This document shows, piece by piece, positions 36,199-45,362 of a stretch of DNA of 64,000 nt. The translations under genes were made by a program, and so were the position numbers. Location of the stretch: NCBI RefSeq assembly GCF_003545715.1, contig NZ_QVNU01000004.1, forward strand, positions 434,001-498,000, read 5' to 3'. Under the pieces are notes generated by a model. That model saw nothing but the letters and a program-made list of their open reading frames with translations, ran no database searches and was not told the origin of the DNA. The stretch is from Taibaiella koreensis (lineage in GTDB: Bacteria; Bacteroidota; Bacteroidia; Chitinophagales; Chitinophagaceae). The first letter of the stretch is position 1, and every line of letters begins with the position of its first letter.

Positions 36199-37242
36199 TT
36201 AGAATTTCGGGCAGGCGAAATTGTATTTCTTACGGGTAATTTTATTGATGATACCATTATAGATCACGGAGATCTCGTAAGCGCCCTGACCGCTGGTCAT
36301 ATTCTGCGCGCTGGAGAGCGTTACGTCGTAGCTGAAGCCGATCTTCATCCGGGACCATTCGAAGCCGATATAAGGCGCGACGGCATCGCCATAGCGATAC
36401 CAGCCACCCAGGTAAAAGATAGTGTTGCGTATATACTCGCTATGACCGGGATTCATTATAAAGCCAACGGCGCCGCCTACCAGGAGCTCCGACGCCGGCC
36501 CTTGCTTCTGGTACATGGCGCTCAGGTACATCACGGTATTCTCGTTCATATCAAAAGAGCCGCCAAGGTGTGCCGAATACCGGGAATTGATCTTGAGCGA
36601 GGTGCCGCTGTTCAAAAACCGCTCTTCGGGGCGGGTAAAATGATAGTAGGCAAAACCGCCATATAAGGTTGCCTTTTCTGCTACACGGCCTGAGTACATG
36701 ATACCGGCGTTAAAATCGGGATAAGTAAGGTCGGCATTACCAAAATTCTCAGCTGATACCGCTGCCAGCGGTGCACCCGGCATACTAGGGTTGATCTGGT
36801 CGCCGAACACAAGCTTATCAAATTGAATGCTCTTCTGCACCAGGTAACCCTGAACACCGAAAGAAAGCGTATGTTGCTTATCCATGCCGAAGGCCTTGTG
36901 ATAGGCTACAGACAAGCCCACTGTAGTATTTTGATAGCCGCCCGTGCCCGATCTGTCGTACAGGCCCAGCACGCCGATACCCAAGGCATCTCCCTCAGGC
37001 AGCTTTCCCCTCAGTGTAGGAATATCGAAGGCAATGGTGCCACTCACATAAGGCTTATCGGAAACGGTATACCATTGTGTACGAAAATTGGCCGAAGCGC
37101 GCCAGTCATTTTGTGTCAATCCCGTTTGTGCCGGGTTCAGTGTCAATGGCGAGGTAAAATACTGGGTGAAATGCACGTCCTGCGCCTGGGCGCCTAAAGC
37201 CATGCCGGCAATTACCGCCACATTGAGTAAAAGTTTCTTCAT
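36199..37242 (-). CDS. PorP/SprF-family type IX secretion outer-membrane protein
   Basis: The 347-residue product has a signal peptide (MKKLLLNVAVIAGMALGAQA) and the family opening 'QDVHFTQYFTSPLTLNPAQT', then beta-strand patterns of an outer-membrane barrel to the end ('AYEISVIYNGIINK'). PorP/SprF proteins sit near the T9SS and help anchor or export certain cargo adhesins. It stands alone, without the neighbouring giant adhesin often found with SprF-like genes. A clear terminator follows. Confidence 0.88.
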   Translation of the reverse strand: MKKLLLNVAVIAGMALGAQAQDVHFTQYFTSPLTLNPAQTGLTQNDWRASANFRTQWYTVSDKPYVSGTIAFDIPTLRGKLPEGDALGIGVLGLYDRSGTGGYQNTTVGLSVAYHKAFGMDKQHTLSFGVQGYLVQKSIQFDKLVFGDQINPSMPGAPLAAVSAENFGNADLTYPDFNAGIMYSGRVAEKATLYGGFAYYHFTRPEERFLNSGTSLKINSRYSAHLGGSFDMNENTVMYLSAMYQKQGPASELLVGGAVGFIMNPGHSEYIRNTIFYLGGWYRYGDAVAPYIGFEWSRMKIGFSYDVTLSSAQNMTSGQGAYEISVIYNGIINKITRKKYNFACPKF

Positions 37243-37795
37243 GGTGTTTCAATTTAGATTTAAGATTACCCTCTTTTCAACTACGCAAAAAAGTCTTATA
37301 TATTTAAATAGACAGCCAAGGAAAGGTATATGTTGGGGTGAATGGAGAACAATTTTAATGGGGGCGCCGAGATGTTTCTGCTGCGGGAGAAAAACGACAA
37401 GCCAAATGGCGGATGAACAGCCAAAACTAATGTGAACTCAAGCGATACCGAAGCAGGCCCTGCGCAACGCCACCTTTGAGGAAGATTTCATGGAGCGATG
37501 CGGTAATACTTGTCCACCAAGTAGCCAAAAAAAATTCTAAGTAAGTGCTGAAGATATGCCGCTTAAGAAAATTGAACCATATTTTCCGATTGTTTTCGCA
37601 GCGCCTCGGCGACGCCGTGAGCCGTTAAACAATACAGTGAAGACATATTTTTTTGCTGTTTGCATAACGGACTGAAGGAAGGAAGGACATCCTATAGTTC
37701 GCTGCCCGGCGAAAAACGCGAAGCTTTGCCTTTCATAAAGGATGCCCAGGTTATATGCTGGTAGCTTCGGCATTTGCACGATAGCGTAAGAAAAA
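37243..37795. other. Gene-free stretch with degenerate repeats
   Basis: The 553-bp gap between two minus-strand genes has no supported gene. It includes 'TTTTCGCAGCGCCTCGGCGA', similar to the 'CTCGCAGCGAGGCGGCGGAG' block of the tandem repeat at 33,785, so it may be decayed dispersed-repeat sequence. No clear -7 box was found for the PorP/SprF gene here. Confidence 0.35.
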
Positions 37796-38041
37796 CTAAC
37801 CGTTCAGCTGATCCGGTGTGAAGTAGACCGTCTGGCTACGGTTAAGATTAAGCCGCTCCAGGAGCTCCTTATCGTTATTGGGGCTAAATTGAATGTAGTA
37901 CTTGTACACGACACCATAGCTATCGGTGAGATCGCGCAGGCCGCTATGGCTAAGACGGGAAAATTCTTCTTCGGATAAGCCCAGCAGCGAAGCCATTCTG
38001 CGTTCGGTAAACCTGGGACGGTAGGTGGAATTGGCATGCAT
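37796..38041 (-). CDS. Small hypothetical protein
   Basis: An 81-residue acidic product ('MHANSTYRPRFTERRMASLL', ending 'LNLNRSQTVYFTPDQLNG'), with no signal peptide or membrane segment. The helical N-terminus with 'LGLSEEEFSRLSHSGLRDL' could be a small helical domain. No family recognised. It is on the same strand as the response-regulator gene upstream. Coding potential is supported by regular codon usage, but moderate. Confidence 0.5.
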   Translation of the reverse strand: MHANSTYRPRFTERRMASLLGLSEEEFSRLSHSGLRDLTDSYGVVYKYYIQFSPNNDKELLERLNLNRSQTVYFTPDQLNG

Positions 38042-38155
38042 GGTCGGTTAAATTTTGGTTGGGTCTGTAAAAATACGATCCCCTTGCAGTAATTCATAAC
38101 GCCTACCCGATTTTGTCACAATTTTAGACCTTTCTTAAGTAAGCACACACTTCCT

Positions 38156-38509
38156 TCAGGCGGCAAGCTCCCTGATCTCACTGATCAGCGAACGGATATC
38201 AAAAGGTTTGGCCAGGAAAAAGTCGGGAGCAAGCTCTGTTGCGATCAGGGACCGGTCCAGTGCCGACATCATCATTACGGGTATATTGCAGGTACAGGGA
38301 TTCTCCTTAATCTCCCGGCAAATGGAAAGGCCATTCTCACGGCCCAGCAGCACATCCAGCAATACAAGATCAGGCTGCTCCCTGATAACGGTGTCCAGCA
38401 CTACTTTCCCGGCAGATAGCAATTGTACCGAAAAGCCGTTTAGCTCCAGCAGCTCCTTCAGCATATCGAGAATAGCTTCATTATCGTCCACAACCAATAT
38501 CTTTTTCAT
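38156..38509 (-). CDS. Stand-alone response regulator receiver domain (CheY-like)
   Basis: The 117-residue product is a single receiver domain with acidic pair Asp8/Asp9 ('LVVDDNE'), phosphoacceptor Asp52 ('LVLLDVLLG'), Ser/Thr in 'VMMMSALD' and Lys in 'FFLAKPFD'. There is no output domain, so it likely signals by protein-protein contact. No histidine kinase lies in operon with it. Confidence 0.9.
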   Translation of the reverse strand: MKKILVVDDNEAILDMLKELLELNGFSVQLLSAGKVVLDTVIREQPDLVLLDVLLGRENGLSICREIKENPCTCNIPVMMMSALDRSLIATELAPDFFLAKPFDIRSLISEIRELAA

Positions 38510-38601
38510 AACAACAGGGTATTAATACCTTTATACTACATATGAGGCTACGCTTCGATCCATAAACTTCTGTTATAAAATGAGATGGCATAGCCCCAAA
38601 T

Positions 38602-38635
38602 AAAACAACTGCCCGTGGCCATCCGGGCAGTTGTA
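38602..38635 (-). terminator. Rho-independent terminator of the YtxH gene
   Basis: A 10-bp stem (CAACTGCCCG / CGGGCAGTTG) is followed on the minus strand by a T-rich run (TTTTATTT). It lies ~30 bp after the YtxH stop codon. Confidence 0.8.
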
Positions 38636-38664
38636 ACATCAGTTGTATTAAAGAACGTCTGTGA

Positions 38665-38964
38665 TCAGGATTGTGCGCCGTTCTTCACCGAATTGTATTT
38701 ATCTTTCACGTGATCGCTTATATCTTCTGCGTGTTGCTGCATTTTATCTTTAGCGGTACGGAACCGATCCTTTACCCCATCGGCCAGTCCTTTGGTTTTA
38801 TCGGCTATAAGGTGACGTGTTTCTTCGCCGGATTGAGGGGCAAATAGCAGGCTGATGATCGCGCCTACGGCGATACCGCCTACCAAAGCCAGCGCCACTG
38901 CGGCTGTTGAAGAATGTGAGGTTTTACCTCCTAATCTGCTTGAAATGGCTTTTCTGTAGTTCAT
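38665..38964 (-). CDS. YtxH domain-containing protein
   Basis: The 99-residue product has a Gly/Ala-rich transmembrane segment (AVALALVGGIAVGAIISLLF) followed by 'APQSGEETRHLIADKTKG' and a charged amphipathic helix. This is the YtxH (general-stress) layout, a small membrane protein of unknown mechanism. It is close to an SRPBCC gene on the same strand, as is common in stress-related gene groups. Confidence 0.85.
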   Translation of the reverse strand: MNYRKAISSRLGGKTSHSSTAAVALALVGGIAVGAIISLLFAPQSGEETRHLIADKTKGLADGVKDRFRTAKDKMQQHAEDISDHVKDKYNSVKNGAQS

Positions 38965-39064
38965 GTTGCGTTGTTTTGTGAGTAAACAAGACTGGAGGGC
39001 TTTTGGTTGGTCGCTTAATGTTAAAATGGGGTCATTAACCCCTCTTTATACCCTCTCATACTAC

Positions 39065-39727
39065 TCAAAGATTCTCAAAGTGTTGCTTGAAGTTCAGGAT
39101 ATCTCTCTCAATCGCCTGCTCCACCTTGCGGTTGAACAGTTGCATTACCACGTTGCCGGCCATACCCATTGGTGCAATATAAGAGATCACGACCTGCACT
39201 TCGGTAGCCTTTTTACCGGCATCATTGAAGGTAACCTTTCCGGCGTTCTGTATGCTGCTGTCGGCCAGGGATTCCCAGGCGATCAGGCTTCCCGGCTCTT
39301 CCTTTACAATACGGGCATCCCATTCCAGGCTTACCAGATTGCCGGGCACCTTAACCTTCCATCGCGAATTCCATTCATCATTGGCGACCACCTTTTCCAG
39401 ATGGGTCATAAAGGCCGGCAGGTTTTCCAGGTTGCGCCAGTAAGCGTACACTTCTTTACGCGGCCTGTTGATAAGCATACTGGCCCTTATGTTCAGGTTC
39501 TTTACAGGATTATCGACGCGTGGCTTCTCCAGTGAGCTATAAACGGGACAATGCCCTGTATAGCCACGATACAACAGGTAGCCTGCACCCATGGCGCTCA
39601 GGATGCCTACTCTTTTACCCGGGCGGAAAGCCTTGCTGAGCAACAAGCCTCCGGAAAACAGGGACAACAGGCGCTCGGCGAGGGGTACATTCAGTTCTGT
39701 ATTTCTTTTCAAACGATTGACCGGCAT
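39065..39727 (-). CDS. SRPBCC-family protein with N-terminal DUF2892-like membrane segment
   Basis: The 220-residue product has an N-terminal membrane-like part ('LLSLFSGGLLLSKAF' and 'VGILSAMGAGYLLYRG') resembling DUF2892, followed by a START/SRPBCC fold: 'IRASMLINRPRKEVYAYWRN', 'VSLEWDARIVKEEPGSLIAW' and 'KATEVQVVISYIAP'. Such proteins bind hydrophobic ligands. The ligand and role are not known here. It precedes the YtxH gene on the same strand. Confidence 0.82.
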   Translation of the reverse strand: MPVNRLKRNTELNVPLAERLLSLFSGGLLLSKAFRPGKRVGILSAMGAGYLLYRGYTGHCPVYSSLEKPRVDNPVKNLNIRASMLINRPRKEVYAYWRNLENLPAFMTHLEKVVANDEWNSRWKVKVPGNLVSLEWDARIVKEEPGSLIAWESLADSSIQNAGKVTFNDAGKKATEVQVVISYIAPMGMAGNVVMQLFNRKVEQAIERDILNFKQHFENL

Positions 39728-39805
39728 ATTCTTAATTCAGGTTTTAGCTTTTGATAGGATAAACAGAAAAAGCGCGGGATTGTTGTTTAAAATAAACCCG
39801 ATCGC

Positions 39806-39836
39806 TTTGGAAGATAACGGCCGGGCATTATCTTTG
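39806..39836 (+). promoter_or_regulatory. Consensus Bacteroidota promoter for ywbE
   Basis: A -33 element TTTG (39806-39809) and a -7 box TATCTTTG (39829-39836) are separated by exactly 19 bp, the standard spacing. It lies 20 bp before the ywbE start codon and is the clearest promoter in the window. Confidence 0.85.
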
Positions 39837-39856
39837 TCGCCGCAGCAAAACCAATA

Positions 39857-40060
39857 ATGGAAGGACAATACAGGAAAGACATCTACCCGGGACTGGAAGT
39901 GGGTATCATCCTTAAGAAGGATCAACGGAACGGAAAGATCACCTACGGCACGGTAAAGGATATTCTGACCTCCTCTGCTTTCCATTCGAGGGGCATTAAA
40001 GTAAGGCTCACTGACGGCCAGATCGGCCGCGTAGCCGAAATACCGGAAGAAGCGCATTAA
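39857..40060 (+). CDS. ywbE: YwbE family protein (DUF2196)
   Basis: The 67-residue product matches the YwbE signature: 'GLEVGIILKKDQRNGKITYG', 'VKDILTSSAFHSRGIKVRL' and 'GQIGRVAEI'. It is a small cytosolic SH3-like protein of unknown function. It has a strong promoter and lies 34 bp before the SET gene, so the two may be co-transcribed. Confidence 0.9.
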   Translation: MEGQYRKDIYPGLEVGIILKKDQRNGKITYGTVKDILTSSAFHSRGIKVRLTDGQIGRVAEIPEEAH

Positions 40061-40094
40061 TCATTTCAAATACGGCCGTTCAGGCTGATTTTCC

Positions 40095-40520
40095 ATGGCA
40101 TTTTTCGCAAAACATTTGTACATAGCGCCGTCTACGATTTCCGGCGCCGGGCAGGGATTGTTCACCAATACTTTTATTCCCAAAGGCGCCCGCATTATCG
40201 AATACACCGGCAAGGTAACCGACTGGGAGCATGCCGATCACCAGGAGGGGCTCAACGCCTATATTTACTTCGTTAATGATGATCATGTGATCGATGCCGC
40301 CAAACGCAAAAAATCGCTGGCGCGCTACGCCAACGACGCCCGGGGTATGAAAAAGATCAAAGGGGTCAATAACAATTCGGAATATATCGAAGAAGGCAAC
40401 CGGGTGTATGTGGATGCGATGAAGAATATAGAGCCAGGATCGGAAATACTGGTAGGCTACGGAAAAGAATACTGGGACGTGCTGAAGAAGAACTACGCCG
40501 ATGCTGCCGCCGGCCGTTAG
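40095..40520 (+). CDS. SET domain-containing protein-lysine methyltransferase
   Basis: The 141-residue product is a minimal SET domain. The start 'SGAGQGLFTNTFIPKGARII' and 'EYTGKVTDWEHA' fit the SET-N part, then 'RYANDARGMKKIKGVNNNSE' (the RxxNHxC-like AdoMet/active-site loop; reads ND instead of NH) and 'EILVGYGKEYW' with the catalytic Tyr at the C-terminus. Such enzymes methylate lysine of protein targets, often ribosomal or cytosolic ones in bacteria. There is no pre-/post-SET zinc cluster. Substrate unknown. Confidence 0.85.
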   Translation: MAFFAKHLYIAPSTISGAGQGLFTNTFIPKGARIIEYTGKVTDWEHADHQEGLNAYIYFVNDDHVIDAAKRKKSLARYANDARGMKKIKGVNNNSEYIEEGNRVYVDAMKNIEPGSEILVGYGKEYWDVLKKNYADAAAGR

Positions 40521-40530
40521 GTTAAAGGGG

Positions 40531-43329
40531 TTATTGCTGTCCAAACTTCTTCACCTCGATCTTTCGTTGGCGCACCTTAAGCCTGAAGTCAACATCACCG
40601 GTGATCTGACCCGGATTTACTTCCAGGGCGCCGGCGGCAATGCCCAGGGGTAATACTTCGATCTGCGCCGGCAGATTGCCAATCGTAAGCGTATAAGTTC
40701 CTGTGGGTACATACAGCATATAATGGCCCGCATCGTCGGTACGCGTTTCGAAGGTCTTTCCTTCGTTGTTGGTCGCGATAACGGTTTGACCCGCCAGCTC
40801 CCTCAAAATGGCATAACTCAGCACCTCATCAAACTCAAAAGTAATATTGCCCGAAAGCGTTCCGGTCTGCCGTAGCGGAATATCCAGGTGCGCCGCTTCC
40901 TTATCCTTAAGTGCGATCAGCTGGTCTACGCCATACCAACCCTTCTGCGTAGGAAAATATACTTTATAAGTGCCGGGGGGCAGCTTGTTATATTGGATCC
41001 GGCCGGCTCCGGAGGTTGCCAGAAGCGTTTTATCAAAGGCCGCCAGGTAGCCCGTCGCAATGGAATCGCCGGCATCATAAAGGCCATTAGCGTTGTTGTC
41101 GTGGAAGACAAACAGCTCGATCGATCCTTTGCGATTGACCGTTTCGCGCCCCGATTGCGGGAGCAATTGAGTAAGTCCGAACTGTACGTTTCGATAGGAC
41201 GAAGAGGAGGCAAAAGTATTGTATTGCAGCAGGGCAAATAAACGCGTTGTGCTTAGCCCGAAGTCAATGCCTGCAGAATAGAGCACACTGCTGACGTAGA
41301 AATCTTTATAATAAGTCAGCCCCGCGTCCACCCTTAGCTTCCGGTCAAAAAAAGTATAGCTGAGCGCAGGGGCCAGGTTCAGCCGCAGGTCGTTATGCCC
41401 GCCGTTCTGTTCCTGGAAGGCTTCGGCCAGGTAAAAGCTTCCTTTTTGAATATTGCCGGTGAACCGGAAAAAACGATAGTTATAAGAGAGGTTGCCACGG
41501 AACTGCCAGCGTTGCCCCGGCATAAAATTGAGCTGGTATTGCCCCGCATCGAAGCGGAACATGAGGTACTGGCGCGACCGGATGCCGGCATAGCTCCCGC
41601 CCAGGCTGAGCCTGCCTGCCTTCATTTCTCCTTCGATGGGATTGGGCCCCAGGTACCAGTTGCCTTGCTCCTGGTAATACTGTGCCGCCAGCGATAGGTT
41701 GAGATTGCCGAAGGCGCGGGCAATGTTGAATTCGCCCGTAGTTCCGTTATTGCTGTTCCGGTAGCCGATACCGCTGTTTTGAAAATAGAGCGGATTCAGC
41801 TCATTGTACATAAACCCGCCACCCAGGGTGATGCTGCCAAGACGCAGGCTCAACCTTTCGTTGAACGAAAGAGTGCCCCTGCGGGTACCGGGATAGTAAC
41901 CCGAGGCATACAGGTTGTCGCTGCTGACCGAAAGATTCTTGGTCAGGTTACCATTCATACTGGCGCCTATCGATAAAGACTGCCTGCTTTCGCTATTTTC
42001 GCCCGAAGTGGCGCTGTTGGCGATGCCAATCTTGGCTGCCGCAAACAGGAGATCGTTCAGCCGCCAGCTCGCATCATTTACCAGCAGCATACTTTTGGCA
42101 CTGGTGTACTTGTCTTCATCGTAAGTGATCATGGTATTGTTGCGCATCCGGCCGTATTCCCGTTGATAGCCAGCCCAGGCCGCTCTTCCGAAGCTCGATG
42201 CCCCATTGTTACTGACCAGGTTGAACGATTTGTCCAGGTAGCCGGCATAGAGCTTATTGCGACGCAGCGAATCGGTAAAATAGTAGGCTTCGACGCCACG
42301 CCCGTTATAGCTCATTTCCCCGTTCTGGATTATGTTTCCCACCGCAATGCCCAGCCGCTGGTATTCAAATCCCAGCCAGGTATCGTTGAGCAGGAACGGC
42401 ATGGCCGGGTTTTTCCATTTATACAGGTTAAGGCTGAAGGCCACATTTCCCTTACTAAGCGCATAATCGCCGCGGCTCTGCAGGAAATACGATTCATTCT
42501 CTGTAAAAGTGTTCTGAGTGCCCACCGTTACATAATTGGCGCCGCGGTCGCTATAACCGTTCAACCGTTTGCTGCCATAGACTTTCCGGCTCTTCACACT
42601 TTGCACCGAGGCTGAAGATATGCTGAAATAATCACCGCCGGGATAAACGCCATAGAGGGAAATATCCATGTATTCCAGGCTCACCATACTCCGGCTTACT
42701 TTACGCGAAAAATACAAGGTCGTATCGTGAAATGGCGGTACGATTACTTTAATCGACTTATTGGTCTCGTCGTGCAGCTCGGGTGGATAGGCCAGCACAA
42801 CATTGACTTCCTGTGCGCTGTTGCCGCGGTTGCTCAGCAGCACCGGTACCTGCAGGATTTGTCCGGCAGTCGGCAACTGCAGCTCGGTTTGCGCAAGCGA
42901 AGCCCGCATGAGCCGGCTTCCCGTGAGGCGCAGACGCGCTGTTGCTTCCCCCAGTTTGGTACGGCGCTCGTCGAACAACTGTGCGCTATAGGGAATGTCA
43001 CCTGCCAATGTCGTTGCGCCAATGTATACTTTAGCCGCTACGAACAGGCTCTTCCCCGCTTCTACAATTATGGGCACATCCTGCCGTGTAGCGATACGCG
43101 CGCCCTTGCCGCAATAAAGATGCAATATCCCTTTAAAAGGCTGTGTGCTCCTATTGTCGATGGCGATGGTAACATCCTTCAACTCTTCGTTCCGTACTTC
43201 CGGTACGCTGTCGGCCAGGCGCAGCACGACACCATTTCCCTTTTGTCCATAAGCCGGCAAGGCCGCCATACTGCCGAGCAGAAGCAGTACGGGCAGCAGC
43301 AACAGCTGGTAAGTACGGGATACAAACAT
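40531..43329 (-). CDS. Outer-membrane usher-like protein of a fimbrial system
   Basis: The 932-residue product has a signal peptide, two N-terminal Ig-like regions (~30-225; 'NEELKDVTIAIDNRSTQP' and 'QVPVLLSNRGNSAQEVNVVL'), and a long run of amphipathic strands typical of a large beta-barrel (~240-690; many Tyr/Asn turns). The C-terminal soluble part has an SdrD/CNA-like 'ELFVFHDNNANGLYDAGDS' turn and a carboxypeptidase-regulatory-like domain 'TRTDDAGHYMLYVPTGTYTL'. Order and size parallel FimD-type ushers (N-terminal domain, barrel, C-terminal Ig domains), though I see no clear plug motif. It is last of a set with pilins and a PapD-like chaperone, which supports the usher role. Homology to known ushers is not shown by motif. 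Confidence 0.6.
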   Translation of the reverse strand: MFVSRTYQLLLLPVLLLLGSMAALPAYGQKGNGVVLRLADSVPEVRNEELKDVTIAIDNRSTQPFKGILHLYCGKGARIATRQDVPIIVEAGKSLFVAAKVYIGATTLAGDIPYSAQLFDERRTKLGEATARLRLTGSRLMRASLAQTELQLPTAGQILQVPVLLSNRGNSAQEVNVVLAYPPELHDETNKSIKVIVPPFHDTTLYFSRKVSRSMVSLEYMDISLYGVYPGGDYFSISSASVQSVKSRKVYGSKRLNGYSDRGANYVTVGTQNTFTENESYFLQSRGDYALSKGNVAFSLNLYKWKNPAMPFLLNDTWLGFEYQRLGIAVGNIIQNGEMSYNGRGVEAYYFTDSLRRNKLYAGYLDKSFNLVSNNGASSFGRAAWAGYQREYGRMRNNTMITYDEDKYTSAKSMLLVNDASWRLNDLLFAAAKIGIANSATSGENSESRQSLSIGASMNGNLTKNLSVSSDNLYASGYYPGTRRGTLSFNERLSLRLGSITLGGGFMYNELNPLYFQNSGIGYRNSNNGTTGEFNIARAFGNLNLSLAAQYYQEQGNWYLGPNPIEGEMKAGRLSLGGSYAGIRSRQYLMFRFDAGQYQLNFMPGQRWQFRGNLSYNYRFFRFTGNIQKGSFYLAEAFQEQNGGHNDLRLNLAPALSYTFFDRKLRVDAGLTYYKDFYVSSVLYSAGIDFGLSTTRLFALLQYNTFASSSSYRNVQFGLTQLLPQSGRETVNRKGSIELFVFHDNNANGLYDAGDSIATGYLAAFDKTLLATSGAGRIQYNKLPPGTYKVYFPTQKGWYGVDQLIALKDKEAAHLDIPLRQTGTLSGNITFEFDEVLSYAILRELAGQTVIATNNEGKTFETRTDDAGHYMLYVPTGTYTLTIGNLPAQIEVLPLGIAAGALEVNPGQITGDVDFRLKVRQRKIEVKKFGQQ

Positions 43330-43350
43330 GGACTAGAGGAATGCAGGCAG

Positions 43351-44454
43351 TTAAAGCGGGTTCATGATAAAGGTGATCTGTGTCTCGTAGCTACCGGCCT
43401 CCACATTGAGAAAAGCGTCCTGGTTGGCATTGGCCTTGGTGCTGTAATTGAGGTTATAATTGTTGACCACTCCGGCCGATCCCGATCCATTGTTAAGGAT
43501 GAGGGTACGGGCGGTAGTTGACAGGCTTACCGGCGTATAGCTGCTGACCACAGCGCTGCTGTAGGGAGAAGCAGTCAGCCGTATCTTGGATACAGGGATA
43601 CCCGATGCCGTACCCGAGCGGGTAAAATAATTGGATAGCGTTTGTACGGTTACCTGGTATTTGCCGTCGCTTGATGATACCTGCAGACTGTTGTTCAGAT
43701 TACTTTCAACGCCGGCGGCATAGCTCTGTGCATCCTGGCCGAAGCTAAGTGTAACATTGCTGCCGCCATTCTGGAGCAGGATGCCATTGGTGATCTGTGG
43801 CATACCCGATTGCGGCAGATGCATCCAACCCGGCCATAGGCCGATCTGGTGGTTATAATCCATCTGGCTTACGAGGTTGCCCGAAGCATTATAAAGCCGG
43901 AAGCGCATGACCACGATATAATCGTCGCGATGCAGCGTCAGCAACTGGCGGCTGCCATTCAGGATAAGATCGTAAGACAGCGCAAAATAGTCGCTGGCAA
44001 CCATTTTATAATTCGACTTTTCCACCAGGGTGATCTCCGAAGCCGAAAGGGGGATAGTAGAAGATACCGCACCGATCTCGTTTATGGAATTGGCATTGCT
44101 CCAGGAGTTTTGAGAGGCGCCGGGATTCAACTTGATGGAGAAATATTGTATCGGCCAGTTGGGACCGGGACCGAACTGTGCTACATCGCCGGCGCTGGTC
44201 TGCTGCGCTGCAAAGTAAGCTGTAAGCGGCTGCACGGTAAGCTTCCAGTTGGGCGTTACAGCATTGCCGCCGTTAAACTGCACCCGCATATTGTTGGCAA
44301 AGGATATGCCGCGTACTAGCAATGCCGTATCGCTGATCGTAAGATAGCTTTGCCCGCCACCTTGTATGGTTTGCGCCTGGATACTTAAAGCAAATCCGGT
44401 CGCAAGCAGCAGGCAGCACAGCAGCCGTGTTGGAAAAGAAAGGAAGGCATTCAT
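43351..44454 (-). CDS. Fimbrial tip-like protein with two similar domains
   Basis: The ATG at 44454 (11 bp after the chaperone stop codon) gives 367 residues with a signal peptide. Two regions begin alike: 'NWKLTVQPLTAYF' (~69) and 'KYQVTVQTLSNYF' (~260), suggesting a duplicated domain, as in two-domain tip adhesins. The C-terminus 'GSYETQITFIMNPL' resembles the final strand of the two pilin-like proteins of the same set, consistent with incorporation by donor-strand exchange. It lies between the chaperone and the usher-like gene. Ligand unknown; the adhesin role is inferred. Confidence 0.6.
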   Translation of the reverse strand: MNAFLSFPTRLLCCLLLATGFALSIQAQTIQGGGQSYLTISDTALLVRGISFANNMRVQFNGGNAVTPNWKLTVQPLTAYFAAQQTSAGDVAQFGPGPNWPIQYFSIKLNPGASQNSWSNANSINEIGAVSSTIPLSASEITLVEKSNYKMVASDYFALSYDLILNGSRQLLTLHRDDYIVVMRFRLYNASGNLVSQMDYNHQIGLWPGWMHLPQSGMPQITNGILLQNGGSNVTLSFGQDAQSYAAGVESNLNNSLQVSSSDGKYQVTVQTLSNYFTRSGTASGIPVSKIRLTASPYSSAVVSSYTPVSLSTTARTLILNNGSGSAGVVNNYNLNYSTKANANQDAFLNVEAGSYETQITFIMNPL

Positions 44455-44465
44455 GAAAGAAAAGA

Positions 44466-45272
44466 TCAATAGTTAAAGTCAAGCTCCGCCAGCTTCAGCT
44501 CCTCGTTGGCCCCAAAATTGACAATAGCCGTTGCCGTGTATCTACCTTTATCTATTTCCTGCGGCAGCGCATTTTCAAATAGTCTCTTGTCGCCAGGGAG
44601 AGAATAGAACTCCTGGGCCGGTATCTGGTATTTTTTACCGGTCTCTTTATTCAGCAGATCATAATGGATGGTACCATTCAGCCAGGCAGTACCCGTGTTG
44701 TCGACATAAAGCTTAAGGGCTTCGATCTTGTCACCATTCTTACGTGTGGTAAAATTGGTAATTTCCATATCAGCCTTTGCGTCGGCCAGTTCGGTATAAT
44801 AGATCTTGATACCCATGCGTACCGTTACTTTAATAGCAGCACCGTTCTGAGCCGTGCCATCGCCGGGATTGAGCTGCGTAAGGTATAGCATAGCCGTACG
44901 CACCGGGATGCTTTTACCGGCGACGATCCCGCCTACCGAGATGCTCAGCTCTTTGCTTTCACCGGGAGCCAGGGTGAAGTAAGAGCCCGGTAGCACCTTT
45001 ACGTTACCGGCACAGGAAATAGACAAGGTGCCGGCATCATAAGACATATTGTTGCCGAGCGAATCATAGTTCCAGTCGTTGAGCGACACACCTATCTCAA
45101 GCGCTTTGTCTTTGTTGGGGTTGGTCACCATGACCTTTTGTTCCTGCCTGGAGCCGGGTTTAAAGTAAAGTCTGGTGGGAGAAGCAGTAATGCCCGCCTG
45201 GGCATACGTATCAACGGCAGCGAACCATAGCAGCAGCACCGCAGGGATTATTTTGAATAAAAGATTACGCAT
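44466..45272 (-). CDS. PapD-like periplasmic fimbrial chaperone
   Basis: The 268-residue product has a signal peptide and an N-terminal Ig domain with the PapD pattern: 'SPTRLYFKPG' (Arg34 matching the conserved TR-x-x-Y of PapD), 'VMVTNP', a conserved Trp (LNDWNYD), and 'SIPVRTAMLYLTQL', then 'VRMGIKIYYTEL' (Lys156 at the place of PapD's pilus-binding Lys). The second Ig domain (165-268) ends 'LKLAELDFNY'. Chaperones of this type hold pilin subunits in the periplasm and hand them to an usher. It lies between the minor-pilin and tip-like genes. Confidence 0.75.
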   Translation of the reverse strand: MRNLLFKIIPAVLLLWFAAVDTYAQAGITASPTRLYFKPGSRQEQKVMVTNPNKDKALEIGVSLNDWNYDSLGNNMSYDAGTLSISCAGNVKVLPGSYFTLAPGESKELSISVGGIVAGKSIPVRTAMLYLTQLNPGDGTAQNGAAIKVTVRMGIKIYYTELADAKADMEITNFTTRKNGDKIEALKLYVDNTGTAWLNGTIHYDLLNKETGKKYQIPAQEFYSLPGDKRLFENALPQEIDKGRYTATAIVNFGANEELKLAELDFNY

Positions 45273-45362
45273 AGTCTGGTACGGTAGTAAGGAACAGTCC
45301 TTGCCACGTTGTATTTGATGGATGGATGAATGGTAGTGTCAGTGTTGGGCAGGCGCACCAGG

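Noticed and set aside
38602-38635. Strong hairpin considered as a small RNA
   Set aside because: It has a T-tract and sits just after the YtxH stop, so it is explained as a terminator.
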